From: Bacteroidota bacterium | GTDB lineage: Bacteria; Bacteroidota; Bacteroidia; Chitinophagales; Chitinophagaceae | Direction: 5' to 3' | DNA length: 64,000 nucleotides | Assembly: GCA_030706605.1 (NCBI GenBank) | Contig: JAUZOE010000001.1 | Location: 248,001 to 312,000 of the forward strand | In this document: positions 54,627 through 62,798 of the stretch, piece after piece | How positions within the stretch are numbered: position 1 is the stretch's first letter | Layout of the letters: each line of letters begins with the position of its first letter | Made by a program: the position numbers and the translations under genes | Notes under the pieces: model-generated | Seen by the model: only the letters and a program-made list of their open reading frames with translations | Told to the model about the DNA's origin: nothing | Database searches by the model: none

Positions 54627-56204
54627 TTATTTGAATTGAGGCATTATTTCATTGGCAAGTTCCACCATTTTCTTAACCCCTTCTTCCGGCAATGCTCCTT
54701 TCTTAAATTCTAAAAGAACATCAGGTAATTTGTTTTCCATTTCCAGTAAAAACTGTTCTTCAAATGCCTGAATATTTTTTACAGGGACATTACTGATTAA
54801 TCCATAAGTACCCAAATAAATAATAGCTACCTGCTTTTCAACTGCATAAGGAGTAAACTGGGGCTGTTTCAAAATCTCCACATTCCTTGCACCTTTATCC
54901 AAAACAGATTTTGTGGCAGCATCAAGATCTCCTCCAAATTTAGAGAAAGCTTCCATTTCCCGATATAATGCCTGGTCCAGTTTTAAGGTACCGGCTACTT
55001 TTTTCATTGATTTGATCTGTGCATTTCCCCCCACACGGCTTACCGAGATACCCACATTAATTGCAGGTCGGATACCGGCATTGAAAAGATTACCTTCTAA
55101 AAATATTTGCCCGTCGGTAATAGAAATTACATTAGTAGGAATATATGCTGATACATCACCCGCCTGGGTTTCAATAATCGGCAAAGCGGTTAATGACCCA
55201 CCACCTTTTACCAAATGCTTGATATTTTCAGGTAAATCATTCATCTTTTGAGCAATTTCATCTTTGGAAATAATCTTTGCTGCTCTTTCCAATAAACGAC
55301 TATGGAGATAAAATACATCACCAGGATAGGCTTCGCGTCCCGGAGGCCTTCTCAACAACAATGATACCTCACGATATGCTACTGCTTGCTTACTTAAATC
55401 ATCATAAATGATTAAAGCATGCCTGCCGGTATCACGAAAAAATTCCCCGATAGCTGCACCTGCAAATGGAGCAAAGAACTGAAGCGGTGCCGGTTCTGAA
55501 GCAGAGGCTGCAACAATAGTAGTGTATTCCATAGCCCCATTATCTTCCAAAACTTTCATTACATTGGCAATAGTAGATGCTTTCTGCCCGATAGCTACAT
55601 ATATGCAATAAACCGGGTTACCGGCTTTATGAAATTCTTTTTGATTAATAATAGTATCAATACAAATAGCACTCTTCCCGGTTTGACGATCCCCGATTAC
55701 TAATTCCCGTTGACCACGACCAATAGGAATCATTGCATCAATGGCTTTAATTCCGGTTTGAAGAGGTTGTTTTACTGGTTCACGAAAAATTACACCCGGT
55801 GCTTTACGTTCCAAAGGCATTTCATAAAGGTCTCCTTTAATAGGACCTTTACCATCAATTGGTTCCCCCAGCGTATTAATTACCCGGCCGGCCAAACCAT
55901 CACCTACTTTTATTGAGGCTATTTTCCCGGTACGTTTTACGGTGCTGCCCTCTTTAATATCCCCACTGTCGCCCATAAGTACCACACCTACATTATCTTC
56001 TTCAAGATTTAATGCGATAGCTTTTACACCATTTTCAAACTCTACCAATTCGCCGGAACTCACATTGTCTAATCCATATAGGCGGGCAATACCATCACCT
56101 ATCTGCAATACAGTTCCGACCTCTTCAAGGTTGGCTGCTATATTGAAATTGCTTAGCTGGCTCCTGAGAATTGCTGAAATCTCATCGGGTTTAATGTCAA
56201 CCAT
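54627..56204 (-). CDS. atpA: ATP synthase F1 subunit alpha
   Basis: 525 aa from the ATG at 56202-56204 ([20 protein letters not shown]); the frame upstream is a poor match and lies in the promoter. It shows the F1 alpha fold: [40 protein letters not shown], the P-loop GDRQTGKSA (about 170), then [20 protein letters not shown] and [17 protein letters not shown]. The C-terminal helical domain runs from [20 protein letters not shown] to QFK. Walker A and the arginine finger (SISRVGG-type [10 protein letters not shown]) are present. It stands alone: no atpH or atpG is adjacent, and it has its own promoter and terminator. Confidence 0.96.
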   Translation of the reverse strand: MVDIKPDEISAILRSQLSNFNIAANLEEVGTVLQIGDGIARLYGLDNVSSGELVEFENGVKAIALNLEEDNVGVVLMGDSGDIKEGSTVKRTGKIASIKVGDGLAGRVINTLGEPIDGKGPIKGDLYEMPLERKAPGVIFREPVKQPLQTGIKAIDAMIPIGRGQRELVIGDRQTGKSAICIDTIINQKEFHKAGNPVYCIYVAIGQKASTIANVMKVLEDNGAMEYTTIVAASASEPAPLQFFAPFAGAAIGEFFRDTGRHALIIYDDLSKQAVAYREVSLLLRRPPGREAYPGDVFYLHSRLLERAAKIISKDEIAQKMNDLPENIKHLVKGGGSLTALPIIETQAGDVSAYIPTNVISITDGQIFLEGNLFNAGIRPAINVGISVSRVGGNAQIKSMKKVAGTLKLDQALYREMEAFSKFGGDLDAATKSVLDKGARNVEILKQPQFTPYAVEKQVAIIYLGTYGLISNVPVKNIQAFEEQFLLEMENKLPDVLLEFKKGALPEEGVKKMVELANEIMPQFK

Positions 56205-56228
56205 ATAAAATATTTTTTTTTGAGGCTG

Positions 56229-56259
56229 CAAAGGTATGTAAAGCAAATGCAAAATCAAA
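56229..56259 (-). promoter_or_regulatory. Consensus promoter of atpA
   Basis: Minus strand: -7 box TACCTTTG at 56229-56236 and a TTTG element at 56256-56259, spaced by 19 bases. This fits the Bacteroidota pattern and lies about 24 bases before the atpA ATG. Confidence 0.65.
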
Positions 56260-56485
56260 AGTAAAGAGGGGCAAAATTGGAAGATTCAATACCTTTTCTG
56301 GAATAAAGGAAAAATTATAGATTATTTCTATTCAATAACAGATTACAATTCTCATCTTTAAGCAAAGTAACCTATTGAATATCTATATATTAAAATATTG
56401 TATTGAAAAAAAATCAATTGATTCTAAAGTAAATCCACGCTGACATTTATTATTATGCGCAAAGAAATTATTATCTATAAATCAT

Positions 56486-56800
56486 TTATGCCTGTGCAGT
56501 TGGACCACCAAAATTCAAAGGTAATTCTACAGCTTCAATATCTTGTATGGGACCATTAACAGATTCAAATTTTTTCACATTATCTATCATCGCTTTCATA
56601 AAACGTTTGGCATGAGTTGGGGTAAGAATGATCCTGCTTTTCACTTTGCTCTTAGGTGTCCCAGGCATCACATTTACGAAATCAACCACAAATTCAGCAT
56701 GGCTATGCGTAATAATGGCTAGATTGGCATAAATACCTTCAGAAATTTCTTCTGAAATTTCGATATTAAGTTGGCTGGGTGCTGGGCTTTGATCTGGCAT
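56486..56800 (-). CDS. DUF3467-family protein
   Basis: 104 aa from the ATG at 56798-56800 (MPDQSPAPSQLNIEISEEIS). A short polar N-terminus leads to a compact domain with GIYANLAIITHSHAEFVVDF, VNVMPGTPKSKVKSRIILTP and THAKRFMKAMIDNVKKFE. The sequence agrees with the DUF3467 family, whose members have no known function. The C-terminal LPLNFGGPTAQA tail is typical. The gene is monocistronic with a promoter directly upstream. Confidence 0.85.
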   Translation of the reverse strand: MPDQSPAPSQLNIEISEEISEGIYANLAIITHSHAEFVVDFVNVMPGTPKSKVKSRIILTPTHAKRFMKAMIDNVKKFESVNGPIQDIEAVELPLNFGGPTAQA

Positions 56801-56810
56801 ATTTTTTTTA

Positions 56811-56843
56811 CAAATATATTTGATTATCATTAAAATGATTCAA
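56811..56843 (-). promoter_or_regulatory. Promoter of the DUF3467 gene
   Basis: Minus strand: -7 box TATATTTG at 56811-56818 and TTG at 56841-56843, spaced by 22 bases, within the range reported for Bacteroidota sigma-A promoters. The box is 10 bases before the ATG, so the mRNA leader is very short. Confidence 0.5.
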
Positions 56844-56956
56844 TAAATGCACTATATATACATAATTTGATTGCACATTCATATAGACAGGTAAAAACAA
56901 GGAAATTCTTTTAAAGCGTTTTATGTATAAAATCTGACTGTTGTTGCTTAAGCTAT

Positions 56957-57040
56957 TGCTTCCTTAAAGCTAAGGAGCAAAATCACAAATAGATTTGCGA
57001 AGAAGAAAGCTGCCTCATTATTATAAGGCAACTTTCTTCT
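56957..57040. other. Two adjacent hairpins downstream of the SusCD operon
   Basis: The first (about 56957-56979) pairs TTGCTTCCTTA with TAAGGAGCAA around an AAGC loop, with one bulged base. The second (57001-57040) pairs AGAAGAAAG with CTTTCTTCT and TGCCT with AGGCA around a 10-base loop. The second lies 21 bases after the stop of the lipoprotein gene (minus strand). There is no long T run, so they may be a weak terminator or 3' mRNA-stabilising structures rather than a classic terminator. Confidence 0.5.
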
Positions 57041-57060
57041 AATATTAGAATAAAATTAAT

Positions 57061-57918
57061 TTATCTTTTAATTTTGAATACATAATTAGTCGCATATAAT
57101 GCTCCTTGCCCCGGACCAAAATAATTTTCAACAATTAAATCTGTTGCTAATGTTATCGTTTGATTACATACTGAAAAATTACTTATTGTCCCGGGAGTGG
57201 TACGAACTGAGATTGGCTGACCCGCAGCATAATCAATTCCTAAATTTTGCCTTGGTACAGATACCTGAACATTTGCAGGATCTGTCCAATCAAAATTAAT
57301 CGTCACATTTCCTCCTACATCCCATAAATTATTAATCGTCCCTGTACCTGTGGTTGCAGATGTACTTGTTAAATTAGAGATTGTAACTGTATAAGGAGCA
57401 TCATCGGGATCAGTAGTATGCGCATAATCTCCAGACATATCTGATAAAGTCACATCTCCATCAAAACAAGGGCCTCTCAATACCAATTGAACGGTATCAA
57501 GAAAACTGGCAACCTTAACAGATGGTTCACTGAGAGAAAATGTCAAAGTATCCTTTCTCCCTGAGGTATAAAAAGAATAATTTCCCTGGACAGAAATACT
57601 TGCCAGTGATTGACCAGCCGGAATAGTTACCGTCCCGGCAGGAGTTAAGGTGTATTGGCTGCCTTCTACTGCCCCGGTTTGGGAAGTTACATTGTAAGTA
57701 ACCAACCTGTCCTTTGAGGAAACATCAGTTGTACCAATCATAATAGTATATGGCCCGACAGTACTTGTATCCAGAGAATATGCCTGTGTTGCATCTCCTA
57801 CAAAGTGTACCGCTGGAGAAGGAGTTATCACTTTATACGGTTTTGTTTTATCGCAACTTCCCGTTAAAATGGCAAGAAGCACTATGCCAAGATAAGAAAG
57901 AATATTAATCAATTTCAT
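57061..57918 (-). CDS. Surface lipoprotein of the SusCD operon, beta-sandwich
   Basis: 285 aa. The lipobox is LTGSC (Cys near 22), so the protein is a lipoprotein. The first domain (about 30-145) is a Calx-beta-like or BACON/DUF4843-like sandwich around EGSQYTLTPAGTVTIPAGQS. A second beta domain follows (about 150-285), with TDPDDAPYTVTISNLTSTSA and NVTINFDWTDPANVQVSVPR. It is the third gene of a SusC-SusD operon (58 bases after SusD). Such lipoproteins usually bind the glycan or peptide at the cell surface and hand it to SusCD. The ligand is unknown. Confidence 0.75.
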   Translation of the reverse strand: MKLINILSYLGIVLLAILTGSCDKTKPYKVITPSPAVHFVGDATQAYSLDTSTVGPYTIMIGTTDVSSKDRLVTYNVTSQTGAVEGSQYTLTPAGTVTIPAGQSLASISVQGNYSFYTSGRKDTLTFSLSEPSVKVASFLDTVQLVLRGPCFDGDVTLSDMSGDYAHTTDPDDAPYTVTISNLTSTSATTGTGTINNLWDVGGNVTINFDWTDPANVQVSVPRQNLGIDYAAGQPISVRTTPGTISNFSVCNQTITLATDLIVENYFGPGQGALYATNYVFKIKR

Positions 57919-57976
57919 AAGTAAATATTTTGTTTTTTATTATTTTCAATATAAAAAAAGTTAAAGGGTTCTTTAA

Positions 57977-59380
57977 TTAATATTGGGCATTTTGAATCAT
58001 ATTTGGGTTTGCATTCATTTCAGTTCTGGGAATTGGCAATACGAATAAATAACTGGAAGCCGGTAAGGTTTGCCATGCTGCATTAGCATCGGAAGCCAAA
58101 CGTTCTACTGGTAAGCCATTTCTTTTCAAATCATAGAAGCGAAAGCCTTCAAAGCATAGCTCTTTAAATCTTTCATTCATAACTGCATCAATCAGATCAG
58201 AAGCAGATGAAAAAGTTTCATCTACATATCCGCTAATACGATTGGACCTTAATTCATTCAGATCTGCAGCGCCTAATGTCAAGTTAGGAGTAGTACTCCT
58301 GGCATAAGCTTCTGCACGAATAAGGTACATTTCAGCTATTCTACATGCTTTCATGTCTACAACTTGCCCGCCTCTGGAAGAAGTATAAAATTTGTTAACA
58401 TAATGATCCCCTGAACCTACTGTTCCAATAAAAGTACTTAACCTGATATCCGAAGGATCATAAGAAGCCACCAACTTATCTGAGGGGGCTATAAGTATTT
58501 GTCCTCCTGAAACGGACCACAATCCGCCAATTGCAGAACTTGTAGCATATCTTATCCTGAACAAAGTTTCATCGGAATTATCATCAGTCCAGATATCCTG
58601 AAAGTCAATTCCGGAAACCAAAGGTTTTACCCCGGAATTAATTACCTCAGAGCTATAGGTTATCGCGGAAGTATAATCTCTTTTATACAATGCTATCCGC
58701 GCCTGGTAAGCAGCAATATTAATTTTATTCATTACTGTATCCGAAAAATTACCAACTGTTACGGTGGGTAGCAATCCTTTTGCTGTAGCCAAATCAGTTT
58801 CAATTTGTGTCATCACTTCCCCTACAGTATTTCTTGCAGGTTTACCCAAAGGGTCCGATTTTAATAAGATAGGAATGCCCAGTGGATCATTGGCATCATA
58901 AACTTTTGAATAATTCTCAAGCAAATCAAAATTGGCAATAGCACGAAGCGCTAATAATTGACCTTTCAATATATTTCTCCTGGGTTCTTCAGAAGGAGAA
59001 GCCGTTACCGTTGCTACAAAAGGCAACACCCTGTTTACCTGGTCTATCAGTGCATAGTAATCGCCCCATGCAGCTACTACGTCAGCACCAGTAGTAGCAT
59101 CAGAGCTAAATTGATATCTATAAGTTAAAGCACCAAAATTGTTATTATCTATCCCTAATTTGGCTTCGTCAGATAGTAAAGCGCTTACATACATATCATT
59201 GGCATAAGCCCCATATCTGCCATAAGCAGCATTAGTACCTAATTGTACATCATTTAATGTCAAAAATGCATTCGCTTCACTAAATGAATCAGTAGGTTGT
59301 AAATCCAATTGTTTCTTACAACTTATTGCTAAAAATGTAATAGCTATAAAAAGAAACTTAAAGATTTTATTATATTTCAT
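57977..59380 (-). CDS. SusD-like surface lipoprotein (nutrient-binding lid)
   Basis: 467 aa. The lipobox is AISC (Cys near 21) followed by KKQLDLQPTDSFSEANAF, the usual SusD start. TPR-like helices (e.g. NAAYGRYGAYANDMYVSALL, LLALRAIANFDLLENYSKVY) and the C-terminal region RIAEMYLIRAEAYARS, VMNERFKELCFEGFRFYDLK RNG and LPIPRTEMNANPNMIQNAQY are diagnostic of the SusD/RagB family. It forms the lid over the SusC barrel and binds the ligand. The gene is 22 bases downstream of susC and is co-transcribed with it. Confidence 0.95.
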   Translation of the reverse strand: MKYNKIFKFLFIAITFLAISCKKQLDLQPTDSFSEANAFLTLNDVQLGTNAAYGRYGAYANDMYVSALLSDEAKLGIDNNNFGALTYRYQFSSDATTGADVVAAWGDYYALIDQVNRVLPFVATVTASPSEEPRRNILKGQLLALRAIANFDLLENYSKVYDANDPLGIPILLKSDPLGKPARNTVGEVMTQIETDLATAKGLLPTVTVGNFSDTVMNKINIAAYQARIALYKRDYTSAITYSSEVINSGVKPLVSGIDFQDIWTDDNSDETLFRIRYATSSAIGGLWSVSGGQILIAPSDKLVASYDPSDIRLSTFIGTVGSGDHYVNKFYTSSRGGQVVDMKACRIAEMYLIRAEAYARSTTPNLTLGAADLNELRSNRISGYVDETFSSASDLIDAVMNERFKELCFEGFRFYDLKRNGLPVERLASDANAAWQTLPASSYLFVLPIPRTEMNANPNMIQNAQY

Positions 59381-59401
59381 ATTAATTCTTTTTATTTTTT
59401 T

Positions 59402-62400
59402 TTAAAAAGTTACCTGGAATCCGAGCGTCATTGCCCTTGGGTTTGGATATTCATCAACGTTAATATTCACCGCACCCGCTTCAGGATCTCTTCCCCTCCA
59501 TTTTGTCCAGATAAATAAATTGGTCCCCTGAACATAAAACCTTGCCTTGGAAATAAATTTAGTTTTATTTAATATATTTTCAGGTATAGAGTAAGAAAGT
59601 GTTACATCTCGTAAGCGAAGAAAAGAAGCATCATGAAATAAATTCGATGAAAAATTAGTACCATATAAAGGGCTTGGAGTACTTGCAATATCCCCGGGCT
59701 TTTGCCAGAAATTTAAATCGCTTGATTGATTATATCCACTGGACATAAAACCCAGGTTTTCTGTGAAATACTGAAGGTTATCCGCCTTCACCGCTCCCTG
59801 TTGCCAGCTAAATAAAGCAGAAAAATCAAAGCCTTTATAATGTAAATCACTTCCAAAACCTCCATTCCACGGTGCTTCCCAGGTACCATAATCCTGAACA
59901 GCATTGTCTGCAGAATAAGTAGTAGTTAAAACTCCATCTTTAGTATAATATAAAGGAGCGCCCGTTGCTGCATCTACACCTCCCCATTTTACGTCATAGA
60001 GCGACCCTAAAGGCTTTCCTACTGTTACTAACCCGGTACCTACTTCGTAAGATTTTTCGCCACCTAAGCTCAACACTTTATTCTTGTTGTAAGCGCCATT
60101 AGCAAATACCGTCCAGACAAAATTTTTGCTGCGTAATACATCTATATTTAAATTCACTTCAACTCCTTTATTTTGAAGCTCACCGGCATTAATATCAAGT
60201 GAACCACCATTGCCAAAGCCTGCCGTTGCAGAAAGCTTTTTTTCTACAAATAAATCTTTGGTACGTTTATCATATAAATTAATATCCCCATAAATTCTGT
60301 TGCTAAATAATCCGAAATCGATACCGAGATTGGTCACATAAGTGGTTTCCCATTTCATATTTGGATTGCCAGGGTAAGTCGAAACGATAGTATTCAAGCC
60401 TGAATAAGTTCCCTGGGCATAGGTTGCCTGGTATGGATAAGCGCCTCCCGGGAAATTATTGGCATCACCTGATCCACCATAGCTTAGCTTAACATTCAGA
60501 ACGTTAATTGCTGAAATATTCTTCATAAAACCTTCTTTACCGGCATTCCATACGGCACCTACCGAATAGAATCCCTGCCACCTGGTGGCTGTTGGAAGTT
60601 TTGATGAACCATCATAACGATAAGAACCTGAAATGGTATATTTTCCATCATAAGTATATCTTGCCATTCCCAGGCCGGATAAAAGTGCATCTGTAGACTT
60701 ACCGCCGGTAACACTTTGATATAATTGATTTACTGCATTTCCCGGTGTAACGGCAGCTATAGTATTCGGAGTCCTGGGATCTATGCCATACCCGGTTCCA
60801 TTGAAATTTTTTGCCATCTCCTTAATATATTCACCAACGGCAGTTACTTCTAACTCACTCTTGTCAAATGCTTTTTTGTAAGTAACAGAAGGACGAACAT
60901 CTCCTGTAAAAAAACGGTCTATCCCTTCGGACTGGAATCCTGCATGCCCCCTGACACTTGTAGAACTTAACCTTATATACGCTAGCGGGCTACCATAGTT
61001 AGAACTCTGGGTTTCCCTGAAATCAATACCTGAAGTCAGGGAAAGAGTAATCTCCTTAGTGATTTTGTATCCGGCCGTAAAACCAATGGTTGCCTTTAGC
61101 TGATTATTGTAATTTCTATCATACCTGGTAATGTCTAACTGATCTGTTGCGACATATTGTGTCCCTGTCCCCGTAGCATAAGAGCCATCGGGGTTATAAA
61201 GCTTTTGATAGGGAACCGCAAAGGCAGAAGTAGCAAATGGATTACCTGTATCAAAATCAGAACTTTGTTGAAAATCTCTTTTGGTGTATCCAAGATTAGT
61301 TGATAAAGCCATGGTAAACTTATCATCGCTATAATCTAAATTGTTTCTCAGTGTTACACGGTTCATATCAGTTCTAAGTGTAGTTCCCTGTTCATTATAA
61401 AGAGCAACACTGGAATAAATGCGCGTTTTCCCGGTACCTCCTGAAAGAGATAGCTGGTGATTATTAAATGAACCCTGGCGAAAAATAGCATCCGACCAAT
61501 TGGTATTTATTTGTGAAATAGAATCCAAAATATGATCCGTATTAGCCTGCTGATCAGGAGTTAATGTTGCATAGCGGGGATTTAATTTTGAATAATACCA
61601 ACCTGGAAGAGTCTGTGTACTTGCAGTGCTTCCAATAATTTTTCCATATTCTTCCTGTGTTTTCAAAAGTTGGGTAGTAGTCATCGGTTTAAAAGCAAAA
61701 TCAGGTTTATATTTAATACCCAATTGCCCATCATAAGATAGTTTCATTTTTCCGGCAACTCCTCTTTTTGTGGTTATCACTATTACCCCGGCAGACCCCC
61801 TTGACCCATATAAGGCAGCGGATGCTGCATCCCGTAAAATATCTACAGAAGCAAAATCATTCGGATTTAAATTTTGAAAAACAGCAGTTTCAACCGGTAT
61901 CCCATCTACAACATACAAAGGATCAGATCCTCCTGCAATTGATCCCTCGCCACGAATAATAATGGCGGAATTATTACCAGGCTGTCCACTTGTGGTTAAA
62001 GCCAAAAGCCCCGGCACCCTACCCTGTAACAATTGATCAAAAGACCCTACCGGTTTATTTTCAATTTCTTTTGCGATGAGTTTGGTTGTTGCCCCGGTAT
62101 ATTCTGATTTTTTTGTATTACTGATACCAGTTATAACCACTTCATCTAAATTAGTTACATCAGAAGGTAACAGAGTAATAAAATAAGTTTCAGATGAGCT
62201 AATATTTATTGTCTGACTCTTATATCCTAAAAAACTAAATACAACCTGCTTTGCTCCAGAAGGAATTGACAAAGAAAAACTCCCGTTATCATTTGTTATT
62301 GTCCCGATTTTAGTTCCTTTAACCTGAACTGTCGCAGCAGAAACGGGTTTCCCGGCCTCATCTTTTACAGTGCCGGAAATCACCCGGGTTTGTGAAAATG

Positions 62401-62452
62401 CCAATACCCCACTGAGCATTAGCGATATAAAAAATATAAGAAATTTTCTCAT
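59402..62452 (-). CDS. SusC/RagA-family TonB-linked outer-membrane transporter
   Basis: 1016 aa. Signal peptide (about 1-20), CarboxypepD-like domain (about 22-100, VISGTVKDEAGKPVSAATVQ), then the plug (about 105-235, with QLLQGRVPGLLALTTSGQPG, AIIIRGEGSIAGGSDPLYVV and SAALYGSRGSAGVIVITTKR). The last two segments are the SusC signature region. The 22-strand barrel ends in MTLGFQVTF with the terminal aromatic residue. It imports oligomers through the outer membrane using TonB energy. With the SusD and lipoprotein genes downstream it forms a small uptake locus. No hydrolase or regulator (ECF sigma, HTCS) is adjacent, so the substrate is unknown. Confidence 0.95.
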   Translation of the reverse strand: MRKFLIFFISLMLSGVLAFSQTRVISGTVKDEAGKPVSAATVQVKGTKIGTITNDNGSFSLSIPSGAKQVVFSFLGYKSQTINISSSETYFITLLPSDVTNLDEVVITGISNTKKSEYTGATTKLIAKEIENKPVGSFDQLLQGRVPGLLALTTSGQPGNNSAIIIRGEGSIAGGSDPLYVVDGIPVETAVFQNLNPNDFASVDILRDAASAALYGSRGSAGVIVITTKRGVAGKMKLSYDGQLGIKYKPDFAFKPMTTTQLLKTQEEYGKIIGSTASTQTLPGWYYSKLNPRYATLTPDQQANTDHILDSISQINTNWSDAIFRQGSFNNHQLSLSGGTGKTRIYSSVALYNEQGTTLRTDMNRVTLRNNLDYSDDKFTMALSTNLGYTKRDFQQSSDFDTGNPFATSAFAVPYQKLYNPDGSYATGTGTQYVATDQLDITRYDRNYNNQLKATIGFTAGYKITKEITLSLTSGIDFRETQSSNYGSPLAYIRLSSTSVRGHAGFQSEGIDRFFTGDVRPSVTYKKAFDKSELEVTAVGEYIKEMAKNFNGTGYGIDPRTPNTIAAVTPGNAVNQLYQSVTGGKSTDALLSGLGMARYTYDGKYTISGSYRYDGSSKLPTATRWQGFYSVGAVWNAGKEGFMKNISAINVLNVKLSYGGSGDANNFPGGAYPYQATYAQGTYSGLNTIVSTYPGNPNMKWETTYVTNLGIDFGLFSNRIYGDINLYDKRTKDLFVEKKLSATAGFGNGGSLDINAGELQNKGVEVNLNIDVLRSKNFVWTVFANGAYNKNKVLSLGGEKSYEVGTGLVTVGKPLGSLYDVKWGGVDAATGAPLYYTKDGVLTTTYSADNAVQDYGTWEAPWNGGFGSDLHYKGFDFSALFSWQQGAVKADNLQYFTENLGFMSSGYNQSSDLNFWQKPGDIASTPSPLYGTNFSSNLFHDASFLRLRDVTLSYSIPENILNKTKFISKARFYVQGTNLFIWTKWRGRDPEAGAVNINVDEYPNPRAMTLGFQVTF

Positions 62453-62798
62453 TATATGTACAGTTTAAATTTTAGTTCAAGAAGTATTTTTAAATAACTT
62501 ATATTATATTGATAAGTATAACTTTTGGAGAAAGGGGGTTATTATAGTATGAATTAATCTTTAAGGCATACAAAGGTACCAATACGCTGCATATTACAAA
62601 AAATTAAAAAAAACTGAATAATATCTAAATAAACTCATAAATAATATAAATTATTAGATAAATACTAAAAATATATTTTAAATATCGAAAATATTTTAAA
62701 AAAAATCAAAGAAATATAAAACAAAATCATTAAAAGTTAGATCGAATTCACTATAAACGATGGAAATCATTACTTTGTTGCATGTCCATGATAATGTT
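62453..62798. other. Long AT-rich leader and promoter region of the SusCD operon
   Basis: 346 bases without a gene. The promoter is near 62571-62600. The 62453-62565 part would be a 5' leader of about 110 bases, rich in A and T. The part from about 62600 to 62798 is also very AT-rich with no visible structure and lies behind the stop of the next gene. Confidence 0.5.
62571..62600 (-). promoter_or_regulatory. Consensus promoter of the SusCD operon
   Basis: Minus strand: -7 box TACCTTTG at 62571-62578 and TTTG at 62597-62600, spaced by 18 bases, a full match to the Bacteroidota consensus. It lies about 119 bases before the susC ATG, leaving a long leader that could host regulation. Confidence 0.7.
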
